A DNA stretch of 64,000 nucleotides, taken from positions 2,604,001 through 2,668,000 of the forward strand of contig CATOTI010000002.1 in NCBI GenBank assembly GCA_951813295.1, read 5' to 3'. The notes beneath the pieces are model-generated. The model made no database searches. It saw only the letters and a program-made list of their open reading frames with translations, and had not been told where the DNA came from. Below are positions 24,831-33,938 of the stretch, one piece after another (position 1 is the stretch's first letter; each line of letters opens with the position of its first letter). This DNA comes from an uncultured Pseudomonadales bacterium. GTDB taxonomy: Bacteria > Pseudomonadota > Gammaproteobacteria > Pseudomonadales > Azotimanducaceae. Both the position numbers and the translations under genes were made by a program.

Positions 24831-25870
24831 TCCAGTTTTCGTTCCGGACGTTCCAGTAGCTCCGCGCGCGGTTGATTGAATCGCGCGGCGTAGGGGTAGG
24901 CTTCATCGACCACCTGGCTCGCGCAGTCGCCGGCCGGCGGGATGATCCAGTCGCACCCGGGCGTCTTCTCCGGACCGTCGATCCAACATCGCTTGAGCGC
25001 TTCGAAGTCCGCCGCGAGGCTGCCGGGATCGCGTGGCGGCATGTGGTCGTTGGGATGCCAATGATCACCGATGAATTCTTCGAGCGTCTTCATGCCGATT
25101 CGATGGCATTGGAGACAGCCGTTGTCCTCGATATGGATCGTCCGCATGTCCCAATGGCTCGCGCCGATCACGAAGTAGGGCGTATTAGATTTCGATTTGC
25201 GTCCGGCGACCTGCGGCACGACCGGCCGATTGGAACCGGGCCGCTTCGCGCCGTCGATGAACGGGTTGTGGACGAAAGGATCCGCCTGATGGCAAGCCAC
25301 GCACTGCACGTCACCCGGCGTCCGGTAGGCGTGATTGAACGCCTTCGGGTCGTCGATGCCGGGCAATCGGCCGACGAGACGGTTCGTCTCGGGATCGGCC
25401 GAAACCCATGGCTTGTTGTCTCCGGATTCGAAAAACGCCGTTGCGCCGGTCAGCGTGTTGTAGCCGATCATCTGAACCGAATTCGGAATCTCGATACCCC
25501 AGTCGTCACCACGACCGTCGTGTCGACAGAAACTCGCCCAGACAACGTCGGGTCGTTCGGTACCGTCGGCCGAACGACCGGCGTAACGCGCGACGCTCGA
25601 TCCGGACATGCAGTCACCGACCTGCAGGCTCGGGTTGTCACACTGGTGCAACCCGGGATCGCCGATCGTCTTCTCGCCGTCGATGTAGATCGGCATTTCG
25701 GCACTTGCGCCGCAGTCGACGACCGGTGGCACCCCGAGATGGGTTTCGATCATGGCGGCATATTCGATCGGCGAAAGTGAGACGCCTTCGGCGTTGTTTT
25801 CGGGCATGCAGAGATCGGCCGCGGTCGCGCTACCCGTGATGAGTGCGGCGGTGAAAACGAGTTCTTTCAT
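24827..25870 (-). CDS. Exported diheme c-type cytochrome
   Basis: 347 residues with a signal peptide 'MKELVFTAALITGSATA' cut before 'ADLC'. Two heme c attachment motifs are visible, Cys190-V-A-Cys193-His194 and Cys252-L-Q-Cys255-His256, and several other cysteines ('DCGASAEMP', 'DWIIPPAGDC') may form disulfides. It is therefore a periplasmic electron carrier or the cytochrome subunit of a dehydrogenase. No partner oxidoreductase is adjacent: the divergent neighbour is a CoA transferase 127 nt away. I do not recognise a named family beyond this. Confidence 0.78.
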   Translation of the reverse strand: MKELVFTAALITGSATAADLCMPENNAEGVSLSPIEYAAMIETHLGVPPVVDCGASAEMPIYIDGEKTIGDPGLHQCDNPSLQVGDCMSGSSVARYAGRSADGTERPDVVWASFCRHDGRGDDWGIEIPNSVQMIGYNTLTGATAFFESGDNKPWVSADPETNRLVGRLPGIDDPKAFNHAYRTPGDVQCVACHQADPFVHNPFIDGAKRPGSNRPVVPQVAGRKSKSNTPYFVIGASHWDMRTIHIEDNGCLQCHRIGMKTLEEFIGDHWHPNDHMPPRDPGSLAADFEALKRCWIDGPEKTPGCDWIIPPAGDCASQVVDEAYPYAARFNQPRAELLERPERKLD

Positions 25871-25997
25871 CTTCGTCGACACGAAACGGTTCTTGGTTCG
25901 AATCGCATGATCATACCCAAGGCGCGATCGAGCACTGGACAGCGGTCGACGATCGCAGGACGCTCGTACTTCGAGTCGCGCTTTGGGAGAGGACGAG

Positions 25998-27212
25998 ATG
26001 TTTCTGGAAGGCGTTCGAGTCGTCGACATTGGAAGCTACGTTGCCGGGCCGGCCGCGGCGACGATCATGAGTGACTTCGGTGCGGATGTGGTCAAAGTCG
26101 AGCCGCTCGATGGTGACCCGTATCGGCGTTTGCTCGGGATTCTCACGACCGAGTACCCGAACTTTTTCTGGGACCTCGATTCGCGCAACAAGAAGAGTCT
26201 CGCGATCGACGTGACGAGTGAGGACGGGCGGAACGCCCTCGAAAAATTGATCGGCGAGGCCGACATCGTGGTCACGAACTACCGGCCGGACCTACTCGCT
26301 CGGCTGCGATTGACGTACGACGATGTCGAGGCGATCAATCCCAAGATCATCTATGGGCAGGTGAACTCGTTCGGCTTGGAGGGCCCGGACGCGGACCGAA
26401 CGGGGTTCGACGCGACCGCGTACTGGGCGCGTAGCGGACTGATGGACTACGTACGGGGCGCCGGTGCCGAACCCGCGGTATCCGCACCTGGTCTCGGCGA
26501 TCACCCGACCTCCGTTTCGCTTTTCGGCGGAATCATGGGGGCGCTCTATCGACGCGAGAAAACGGGGCAGGGCGCGCACGTGCACACCTCGCTACTCGCG
26601 AATGGCGCCTGGGGCCACAGCATGATCATCCAGGGGGCGCTCGTCGGCTTCGACACGACCCAGATGCGCACGCCAGAAGACGTGAAGATGATTCCGCTCG
26701 CGACGACCTATCGCACTGCCGACGATCGGGTGCTTCTGATGTGCATCCTGAATCCTGACAAGGAATGGGCGGGCTTCATGCGTGCGCTCGATGCGCCGGA
26801 TCTGGCGTCCGATCCGCGTTTTGCCGACACGCCGACGCGGATGATGAACGGTGCCGCGCTCTACGATGCACTCGAGGCGACGTTCCGGACCCGTACCGCG
26901 GCCGAATGGTGTGAACGCCTCGATGCCGAGAAGATCACCTATCAGCTCACGCAGACGCTCTCGGAAGTCGTGAACGACGAACAGATGCATGCCAACGACA
27001 TCCTGACGCCGATGTCGGAAGGCAAGCAGCTCTACGCCCACGTCGTGAACAGCCCCCTCTGGATTGCCGACGATGAGAAGCGGCTACCGGTGGCCGCGCC
27101 TGAAATCGGCCAGCACACGACTGAAGTGTTGAAGGATCTCGGTTTCGAAAGTGCCGCGATCGAGCGTCTCGTCGCGACGGGTGTTGCGAAGCAGGCCGAC
27201 ATCGACGACTGA
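25998..27212 (+). CDS. CaiB/BaiF-type class III CoA transferase
   Basis: 404 residues. Signatures are 'GVRVVDIGSYVAGPAAATIMSDFGADVVKVEPLDGDP' at the N-terminus, 'DIVVTNYRPDLLARLRL...INPKIIYGQVNSFGLEGPDADRTGFDATAYWARSGLM', with the catalytic Asp in 'GFDATAYW', and 'KTGQGAHVHTSLL'. These enzymes move CoA between carboxylic acids through an Asp-CoA anhydride. ATG 25998 is preceded by GGGAGAGGA; an upstream in-frame start adds only five residues and sits in that site. The acid used is unknown; nearby acyl-CoA enzymes suggest catabolism of an organic acid. Confidence 0.92.
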   Translation: MFLEGVRVVDIGSYVAGPAAATIMSDFGADVVKVEPLDGDPYRRLLGILTTEYPNFFWDLDSRNKKSLAIDVTSEDGRNALEKLIGEADIVVTNYRPDLLARLRLTYDDVEAINPKIIYGQVNSFGLEGPDADRTGFDATAYWARSGLMDYVRGAGAEPAVSAPGLGDHPTSVSLFGGIMGALYRREKTGQGAHVHTSLLANGAWGHSMIIQGALVGFDTTQMRTPEDVKMIPLATTYRTADDRVLLMCILNPDKEWAGFMRALDAPDLASDPRFADTPTRMMNGAALYDALEATFRTRTAAEWCERLDAEKITYQLTQTLSEVVNDEQMHANDILTPMSEGKQLYAHVVNSPLWIADDEKRLPVAAPEIGQHTTEVLKDLGFESAAIERLVATGVAKQADIDD

Positions 27213-27223
27213 CGCGCGACGCA

Positions 27224-28084
27224 TCAGGTGACGATCTCCTTCATGACGGCGATGACCCGCTCCGGGTCGTCGAGCGGGAAGAAGTGGTTGCACTCCGGCA
27301 GGTAGATGTCGGCGGCGTTGCGGAAGGCGGACGCGAGTTCCGGCCAGGTCGGCGAATCGGAAAAGTCGACGACGTCGCGAGCGACCGGTGGCGTTTTGGC
27401 GCGCACGAGCGTGATGGGGATATCGAGCGCGGCCACGCTGGCGTGAATCGTCGTATTGGTGTGAACGCCGGCGTAGAGCGCGGCTTCGGTCTCCGGTCGA
27501 CAGAGGAGCTCGTAGTCGCCTTCCTCGGTCTTTGCCAAAGCGTATCGGCAATAGTCGTCGAGAATCCTGGGATGGCAGGTGGCAAACGGTCCCTTGCCGG
27601 CCAGGCGTTGCTTCATCTCGTCGGGTGAGCTGAAGCGACTGCGTCGGCGAGCGGTCGGATGGGTCAGCTCCGTCTGGTCTTCATAATCAGCGGGGTCCGC
27701 GATCGTCGGATCGAGCAAGAGCAGCCCGTCGAACGCGCCGTTCGCCGCCGCTGCATCGACCAACGCATGGCCGCCCATCGAATGTCCGATACCGATGAGA
27801 TTTGTGAGGTTCCGGGCGACGACGAACTGGGCGATATCCCGACCCGCCACGCCCCAATGGTCGACGGGAGCATCGTCGCTTCGACCGTGGCCGCGCATCT
27901 CGAACGAGATGGCGTGGTTGTCGGGGAATGCTTCGACCATGAGATCGAACATTCGGCCGTGAAAACTCGTCGCGTGTACGAAAAAGAGGCTTGGCCGCGA
28001 TGGGTCGGGCTCGCCCCATTCCCAGTACGCAACGGTCAGGTCATCGAGCTTCTGGTAACGAAGTTCTGGTTTGCGTGCGGCCAT
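27224..28084 (-). CDS. Alpha/beta hydrolase (serine type)
   Basis: 286 residues. 'LFFVHATSFHGRMFD' is the oxyanion region, 'MRGHGRSD' the conserved loop, 'GHSMGG' the Ser nucleophile elbow, 'LLLDPTIADP' follows it, and the His is in 'LPECNHFFPLDDPERV'. It is typical of the epoxide hydrolase/esterase-like branch of the superfamily with a Ser nucleophile. It lies tail-to-tail with the CoA transferase gene (11 nt between the stops) and divergent from the SDR gene. Confidence 0.85.
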   Translation of the reverse strand: MAARKPELRYQKLDDLTVAYWEWGEPDPSRPSLFFVHATSFHGRMFDLMVEAFPDNHAISFEMRGHGRSDDAPVDHWGVAGRDIAQFVVARNLTNLIGIGHSMGGHALVDAAAANGAFDGLLLLDPTIADPADYEDQTELTHPTARRRSRFSSPDEMKQRLAGKGPFATCHPRILDDYCRYALAKTEEGDYELLCRPETEAALYAGVHTNTTIHASVAALDIPITLVRAKTPPVARDVVDFSDSPTWPELASAFRNAADIYLPECNHFFPLDDPERVIAVMKEIVT

Positions 28085-28174
28085 CTCGTTTTCTTGTGTT
28101 CGTCAGTATTCATAAGTCGACTGCAAGAACGTGGTCCGTTTCAATGCTCTCGACAGTGATTGGGAGGTAGACGC

Positions 28175-29008
28175 GTGGCGGATCATGTGGCGGGAAAGGT
28201 GATCATCGTGACCGGAGCCGCGAGCGGGTTCGGCCGCCTGGTATCCGAGATGACGGCCGCGCGGGGCGCGCGGGTAGTTTGTGTGGACCTCTCGGAAGAC
28301 GTGGTGGAGTTCGTCGAATCGATCCGATCGAACAACGGCGAAGCGATTGCATGCCTGGCCGATGTCACCGATGGCGATGCGATGATCGGCGTCGCGGCGG
28401 AAGCGCAGGATCGTTACGGCGCCATCGACGTGATGGTGAACAACGCCGGCGTCATGCCGCTGGCTTTCTATGCCGACCATGAGCGCGCGGCGTCCGCGTG
28501 GTCGCGCTGCATCGACATCAACATTAAGGGTGTCTTGAACGGCATCTCGGCCGTATACGACACGATGATGGCGCAGGGCCGGGGTCACGTGATCAACCTC
28601 TCGTCGATCTACGGCAACTATCCCGTGGCGGGAGCGGGTGTTTACGGTGCCACCAAGGCCGCGGTCAATTTCCTCTCGGAATCGCTGCGTGTCGAATCGC
28701 AGGGCAAGATCAAGGTGACGACCGTCAAACCGACGGGTGTCCCCGGGACCAACCTCGGGTCGGGCGTGATCAACGACCAGGCGATCATCGGCATCGTCGG
28801 CCAGAACGCCGGCACGTACTTCGACGCGGTGCGTTCTCTCGCGAGCGGCGAGGGTACGCCGAATCAGGCCGATCCCGACGATCCGCAGTATCTGGCGTTG
28901 GCGCCCGAGTACATCGCAGAGGCCATCGTCGCGGCGATCGATCAGCCCTGGGGCGTCGTGACCGGCGATATCACCGTTCGCGCCACGGGCGACGGCTACA
29001 TTCTCTGA
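28175..29008 (+). CDS. Short-chain dehydrogenase/reductase (SDR)
   Basis: 277 residues. The cofactor loop 'TGAASGFGRL' (TGxxxGxG), 'ADVTDGDAM', 'VNNAGVMPL' (NNAG), the catalytic Ser in 'NLSSIYGNY', and Tyr and Lys in 'YGATK' are all intact, so it should be an active classical SDR. GTG 28175 has GGGAGG upstream; the TTG 15 nt earlier lies across that site and is rejected. The acidic residue after the second strand ('CVDLSE') favours NAD(H). Substrate unknown. Confidence 0.9.
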   Translation: MADHVAGKVIIVTGAASGFGRLVSEMTAARGARVVCVDLSEDVVEFVESIRSNNGEAIACLADVTDGDAMIGVAAEAQDRYGAIDVMVNNAGVMPLAFYADHERAASAWSRCIDINIKGVLNGISAVYDTMMAQGRGHVINLSSIYGNYPVAGAGVYGATKAAVNFLSESLRVESQGKIKVTTVKPTGVPGTNLGSGVINDQAIIGIVGQNAGTYFDAVRSLASGEGTPNQADPDDPQYLALAPEYIAEAIVAAIDQPWGVVTGDITVRATGDGYIL

Positions 29009-29014
29009 GCGAAG

Positions 29015-30616
29015 CTACATGAACTTGAGGGGTTCGAGGGACGCCTGATCGATGTCGAGCAGGTACGGACCGTCGTGCGCCATCGCGCGTGCGAACGCCG
29101 CTTTGAACGCATCGACCCCCGCGACCGCCTCTGCGGTCACGCCCATGCCCTCGGCAACCTTGACGAAATCGGGCGTCGCGAGATCGACCCCATTCGTCCG
29201 GCCTTCGAACCTCGCGCCCTGGATCCGCCGAAGGACGCCGTAGCCCTGGTCGTTGAAGACGAGAATGACGACAGGAACGTTGAACTGCGCCGCCGTGGCG
29301 AGTTCGCCGATATGCAGCATGAACCCGCCGTCGCCCTGAATCACCACGCTCTTCCGTCCGCCGAGAGCGGCACCGATACCGAGCGGCAATCCGGGCCCGA
29401 TCGCGGCGGACGTCGAATGCATGGACGTACGCGCCTCCTCGACCTGAAGCAGCGTATTGCCCCAGACATAGGCCGGCACGGTCGCGTCACGAACAAACGC
29501 GGTGTCGGTGGGTGAAAGCTCACGAATCGTGTCCATGATCGCTTGATGATCGGGGCCGAGGCGAGCGAGTGCCTGTTCTCGCGCGGCGGCGGATTTGGCG
29601 AGTACGTCATCGACGAACCCGGCATCGTTCGCGGTCGCGTTCATCCCCGCGAGGATGGCTGCGAGGCTCGACTTGGCGTCGCCGAGGACGGGGGTCGTCG
29701 TCGGGTAGTTGCGACCGATCACGCCGGGATCGGCATCGATGTGAACCAGTTCGCCGGGCATCGAGAACGTGAAATTGCCGACGGCGGAGCCCTGGAACCG
29801 GGTGCCAACGGCCAGGACGACATCGGCATCCTGGATCGCCTGCAGGAGTCCGGGCGAAACGGCGCCGCAGGACAGACGGTGAGAATCGGGAATGGCGCCG
29901 CGCCCGTTGGTCGATGTGATGACGGGCGCGTCTAGCGCTTCGGCGAGGGCGACGAGTTCGTCGCTCGCTTCCGCGCGAATCACGCCTCCGCCGGCCCAGA
30001 TGACGACGCGCTGCGCGGCAAGCTTCGCAATTGCCGCCTGGATAGAGGCGTCGGTCGGTGCGAGGCGCGGTATCTCGACCGTTGTCGGCACGTCGACGTC
30101 GCCTTCGCCGAATTGGAGATCGATCGGAATCTCGACGGCGGTCGGTTGTGGTCGGCCGCTGAGCGCGTCGTGCGCGGCGCGCAAGATCGCGCCCGGAATG
30201 TCGGCCACCGTGCGCGGCGATTCCGCGCGTCGGGTCACGGAGCGCAGCATGTCGAGTTGGTTCTCGGCCTCGTGCAACACGCCCTTGCCCTTGCCATAGA
30301 ACGGGGTATCGATCTGCCCGGTGATCATCATGACGGGCGAGGAGGCGAAACCCGCTTTGAAAAGACCGGTGACCGCGTTCGACGCGCCGGGGCCGGTACT
30401 CGTGATGGCGACGCCGAGTTTGCCGGTTCGCCGTGCGTATGCGTCGGCCATGTGAACGCCGGCCTGTTCGTGGCGCACCGAGATCGGCTTGATGTTGGTC
30501 GACGTCGTGATCACGTCGTAGATCGGGATGTTGTGCACGCTGACGATGCCGAAAACGTATTCGACATCGAGCGCGGTAAGCGTGCGGACAACCGCTTCTG
30601 CACCGGTCACGGCCAC
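29015..30616 (-). CDS. Thiamine-diphosphate enzyme of the acetolactate synthase / benzoylformate decarboxylase group
   Basis: 533 residues with the three ThDP modules: N-terminal PYR domain with the activating Glu in 'SVRHEQAGVHMADAYAR', a central domain (about 190-320), and a C-terminal PP domain with the 'GDGGFMLHIGELATAAQFNVPVVILVFNDQ' magnesium-ThDP motif. It is shorter than IlvB and has no small-subunit gene nearby, so biosynthetic acetolactate synthase is unlikely; an alpha-keto acid decarboxylase or related carboligase is more probable. The start is a GTG with AGGAG upstream. It converges with the SDR gene, 6 nt apart. Confidence 0.88.
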   Translation of the reverse strand: MAVTGAEAVVRTLTALDVEYVFGIVSVHNIPIYDVITTSTNIKPISVRHEQAGVHMADAYARRTGKLGVAITSTGPGASNAVTGLFKAGFASSPVMMITGQIDTPFYGKGKGVLHEAENQLDMLRSVTRRAESPRTVADIPGAILRAAHDALSGRPQPTAVEIPIDLQFGEGDVDVPTTVEIPRLAPTDASIQAAIAKLAAQRVVIWAGGGVIRAEASDELVALAEALDAPVITSTNGRGAIPDSHRLSCGAVSPGLLQAIQDADVVLAVGTRFQGSAVGNFTFSMPGELVHIDADPGVIGRNYPTTTPVLGDAKSSLAAILAGMNATANDAGFVDDVLAKSAAAREQALARLGPDHQAIMDTIRELSPTDTAFVRDATVPAYVWGNTLLQVEEARTSMHSTSAAIGPGLPLGIGAALGGRKSVVIQGDGGFMLHIGELATAAQFNVPVVILVFNDQGYGVLRRIQGARFEGRTNGVDLATPDFVKVAEGMGVTAEAVAGVDAFKAAFARAMAHDGPYLLDIDQASLEPLKFM

Positions 30617-30725
30617 AGGCGACTCCTGAGATTTTGGAATCGCAGCACCGTAGCAGCGCGACCGTGAAAGATCGATGCGTCCCGGCCTCCTGGGTAGCCG
30701 GGGTGCGTGGCGATCGTTTTGAGCG

Positions 30726-31982
30726 CTAAGCGTGTGGTGGATCTTCTTCGAATTCGGGTGAACGGTAGCGCCAGAGCCCCGTGATCGTTACGCCCAAGGT
30801 AAAGAGCACGGCCGAGGTGATCATGGCGGGAACGAGGCCGTTCAGCGCTCCGAAATTCTCGACGACCGTACCGAGCACGACGGCGCCGATGGGCGCGCTG
30901 CCGATCATGCCGAGGGTGAAGACCGACAGAATCCGGCCGCGGAACGCAGGCGCCGCGGACTCTTGGACGACGGTACGGGCGAGCGTCGTGGTGAAGCCCA
31001 TGTTCATCCCCCACGTGAGGACCACAAGCACCGCGAAGACGAAACTCGGCTGCATCCAGAGGATCGACAGGATGGTGGGCCTCGATAGCTGCATCAGAAG
31101 GAACATCCGGCCTGGCCGCTGGAACGGCATGATGCGATAGATCAGAACGTTGGAAAGCATCGCCCCGGTGTAGAACACACCGATGGTGATCGACAGGATC
31201 TGGGCATCGCCTGCGTAGACTCGGGTCACGATGAACGGTACGACCGTCATGAACGCGGCGGCGTTGAATACGCTCGAGACGAAGTTGATCAAGAGGACGT
31301 GCAGAATGTCCTTGTTCGCGTAAGTCGCTTTCAGTCCTTCGCCGATCGATGCGAGTGCGTTCGTCTGCCCGACCGCCGTCGACTGAGCCATCTTCGGGAT
31401 CCGTGCGATCGCAAACCCGGCCGTGAGAAAGCTCAGCGCTTGCACGATCAGAACGACACCGAGACCAAAACGATCGAGCTGACCGGCAAGGGCCGTCCCG
31501 AGGATCTGCACGAGAAACCCAGCGGCGGTTGCGAGCGATACCCCGCGCTGCACGTCCCGTCCCGACACCCGGTTGAGCACGGCTTGTTGCGCCGGTTGGG
31601 AGAGCGAGGTCGCCACGCTCATCGCCAGGCCCCAGATTGCGACGGATACGACTGAGACTGCGTTCAGTTCGTCGACGATGAAGAGGCCAATCGGTACGAG
31701 ACTCGCCCCCAGATAGACGCGAATCAGGAGATCACGTGCATCCGAACGATCGGCGACCGCGCCGCCCCATAGCATGAGGATGATGGCAGGAATGCCGATC
31801 ATTCCCTGGATGATCCCCACGGTATCGGCCGGGAGTTCGAGGACGCCGACGAGCATCCAGCTCAGGAGCAGATACTGAATCGCCGTCGCCATCCCCGAGA
31901 GCCCGGTGCTGCCGAGGTAGCTTCGAAAGGCGCCGCTTGACCAAAGGCTCTGACTCTTCGGCGGCGCGGTGGGGGAACTCAT
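30726..31982 (-). CDS. MFS transporter (MFS_3 / EntS-like exporter)
   Basis: 418 residues and about 12 hydrophobic segments. The N-terminal half has 'GGAVADRSDARDLL' (loop 2-3 motif A variant) and 'LSQPAQQAVLNRVSGRDVQRGVSLATAAGFLVQILGTALAG', typical of the exporter branch of MFS that includes EntS. The ATG at 31982 has a GAGGT-type site upstream; an earlier TTG start adds seven residues and is less likely. Its substrate is unknown. It is divergent from the DUF4242 gene, 101 nt apart, and 109 nt downstream of its stop is the start of the ThDP enzyme gene on the same strand. Confidence 0.85.
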   Translation of the reverse strand: MSSPTAPPKSQSLWSSGAFRSYLGSTGLSGMATAIQYLLLSWMLVGVLELPADTVGIIQGMIGIPAIILMLWGGAVADRSDARDLLIRVYLGASLVPIGLFIVDELNAVSVVSVAIWGLAMSVATSLSQPAQQAVLNRVSGRDVQRGVSLATAAGFLVQILGTALAGQLDRFGLGVVLIVQALSFLTAGFAIARIPKMAQSTAVGQTNALASIGEGLKATYANKDILHVLLINFVSSVFNAAAFMTVVPFIVTRVYAGDAQILSITIGVFYTGAMLSNVLIYRIMPFQRPGRMFLLMQLSRPTILSILWMQPSFVFAVLVVLTWGMNMGFTTTLARTVVQESAAPAFRGRILSVFTLGMIGSAPIGAVVLGTVVENFGALNGLVPAMITSAVLFTLGVTITGLWRYRSPEFEEDPPHA

Positions 31983-32083
31983 CGGAGACCTCGGTTGGGA
32001 CAAAATTCACCGAAGACGAGGCGACGGAAGAATGTAAGCTCATGACTTGAAGCGTTCATGAGTGTTCGAAAGGAGGAGGGCAG

Positions 32084-32374
32084 ATGCCACGCTACGTGAT
32101 CGAGAGAGATATTCCAGAAATTGGTTCGGCGGAACGAGACGCGCTCCGTGACGCGGCGCAGCAATCGAACGGTGTACTCGCTGCCATGAAGGCGGAGAAC
32201 AAGAACATCCAATGGGAGCATTCGTACGTCGCCGGTGACAAGACGTTCTGCGTTTACATCGCCGACAACGAAGACCTGATCGCCGAACACGCCGAGCGAA
32301 GCGGCTTTCCCGCCTCGATTGTGACGCCAGTCCGGAAGATGATTGATCCGGTTACCGCCGAGGACGTTGCCTGA
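32084..32374 (+). CDS. DUF4242 small protein
   Basis: 96 residues matching the DUF4242 / SCO4226-like family from end to end: 'MPRYVIERDIPEIG', 'NIQWEHSYVAGDKTFCVYIADNEDLIAEHAERSGFP'. SCO4226 is a nickel-binding dimer with a ferredoxin-like fold, and the His and Glu in 'EHAERSGFP' are candidate ligands; the physiological role is open. GGAGGAGG precedes the ATG. It is a single gene between a divergent MFS gene and a converging aminotransferase gene (15 nt). Confidence 0.88.
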   Translation: MPRYVIERDIPEIGSAERDALRDAAQQSNGVLAAMKAENKNIQWEHSYVAGDKTFCVYIADNEDLIAEHAERSGFPASIVTPVRKMIDPVTAEDVA

Positions 32375-32389
32375 CGACGCCGACGTCTT

Positions 32390-33700
32390 TTAAGCGCCGG
32401 TCACCTCGTCGATCGCCCGCTTGAGCGTCGTCACCATCAAGTCGACTTCTTGCGTGTCGATCGTGAACGGGGCGCCGACGCAGATGATGTCGCGATACTC
32501 GCCCGTGCCACCGGGATAGAAGAAGACGCCGTTGCCCATGGCGTGCCCGACGATTCGGTCGGTGATCTTTTGATCGATTGGGAAGGGCGTGAGGGATTCA
32601 CGGTCTTCGACGATCTCGACGCCGAGCAACAATCCCTCGCCGCGAACGTCGGCGACGTGCGGATGTTGACCGAGTTCCGAGAGAAGTGCCGCCTTGAGTG
32701 CCGCCCCCTGACGTTTAACGTTGGCGAGTAGATCTTCTCGGCGAAGGATCTCGAGGACCACGGTCGATGCGGCACAGGAGATCGGCAACGCGCCGAACGT
32801 GTGGAACATGACGGCGTAGCCGGCGTCCGCGATCGTGTCCGCGATTTCCTGGCGACCATAAACGCCCGTGATCGCGGCATATCCACCGCCCATGCCTTTT
32901 CCGGCAACGAGCAGATCCGCCTCGATGCCGAATCGATCGCAACCGAACTTCTCACCTGTCCGCCCGAATCCGGTCATGACCTCATCCATGATGAGGAGGA
33001 TGTCGTGGCGCTCGAGAATCGCCTGAGCCCGCTCCCAGTAGCCGTCGGGTGCCGTGATCGCGCCGCCCGACGACCCGTTCATGGGTTCCGCGATCAGTGC
33101 GGCGATCCGGTCGGGGCCGACATCGGCGATCGTCGCTTCGAGATTCTGGATGTAGTAGTCGGCCGCGCCCGGGTGATTAGCGCCCAAGGGGCAGCGCAGC
33201 GGATTGGGCGTCAGGATGCGCGGCGGTTCGCTGATGAGCCCTTCGATACCGATTTTGCGGGCCGCGTGACCCGAGACCCCGGCCATCGCGATCGTGGTCC
33301 CGTGGTACGAGAGGCTCCGCGCGAGGATGACGTTCTTTTCGGGCAAGCCGTGTGCGGCGTGGTATTGCACGGCCATCTTGATAGCGGATTCGTTGCCTTC
33401 CGATCCGCCGCTCACCAGGTGCACGCAGGGAAGGTGGGCCGGTAACCAATGCTCGCGTAGCTCGTTGAGCAGGGCTTCGCGCTCAGGCGTGATCCACGGC
33501 GGCACGGCATATGACGAATTGGCGGCGGCTTCGCGGACCGCGTCGGCGACTTCCTCGCGACCATGGCCGACGTTGACGACGATCGCGCCGCCGGCGGCGT
33601 CGAGGATTTTTTCACCGTTACGGGTGTAGAGGTAAGCGCCTTTGGCGTGGTCGATTTCGAGTGGATTGGCGGATGCGATGAACGGCCAGGATGTCGTCAT
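32390..33700 (-). CDS. Class III PLP aminotransferase
   Basis: 436 residues. The cofactor lysine is Lys268 in 'LLVAGKGMGGGYAAITGV', preceded by 'IMDEVMTGFGRTG', the class III (omega-aminotransferase) signature. 'ILDAAGGAIVVNVGHGREEVADAV' and 'HLVSGGSEGNESAIKMAVQYH' are also standard. Such enzymes use gamma- or omega-amino acids, diamines or polyamines as amino donors. The gene is isolated on its strand, with 238 nt to the divergent cytochrome-sugar dehydrogenase gene. Confidence 0.9.
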   Translation of the reverse strand: MTTSWPFIASANPLEIDHAKGAYLYTRNGEKILDAAGGAIVVNVGHGREEVADAVREAAANSSYAVPPWITPEREALLNELREHWLPAHLPCVHLVSGGSEGNESAIKMAVQYHAAHGLPEKNVILARSLSYHGTTIAMAGVSGHAARKIGIEGLISEPPRILTPNPLRCPLGANHPGAADYYIQNLEATIADVGPDRIAALIAEPMNGSSGGAITAPDGYWERAQAILERHDILLIMDEVMTGFGRTGEKFGCDRFGIEADLLVAGKGMGGGYAAITGVYGRQEIADTIADAGYAVMFHTFGALPISCAASTVVLEILRREDLLANVKRQGAALKAALLSELGQHPHVADVRGEGLLLGVEIVEDRESLTPFPIDQKITDRIVGHAMGNGVFFYPGGTGEYRDIICVGAPFTIDTQEVDLMVTTLKRAIDEVTGA

Positions 33701-33938
33701 GTTCTAAACCTCACTGCGGATCCGATGAATCGATCGGTTTGCAGCGGCCAAAACGAAATGTGGGTCGCGCGCGATCGAGCATCCATCTTCCTGCATCTTC
33801 GCCTTCATTGCTGCGCCCGGCGTATCGAGGGCGTACCGTGCTGGTCGGGGCGGCAAAGGCGCGCCTGGCACTCACCAGGGACCGTGAGGGATCGAGCATG
33901 ACGGTGCCGGTCGGCGATCACCATCGGGAGACCTGCCA

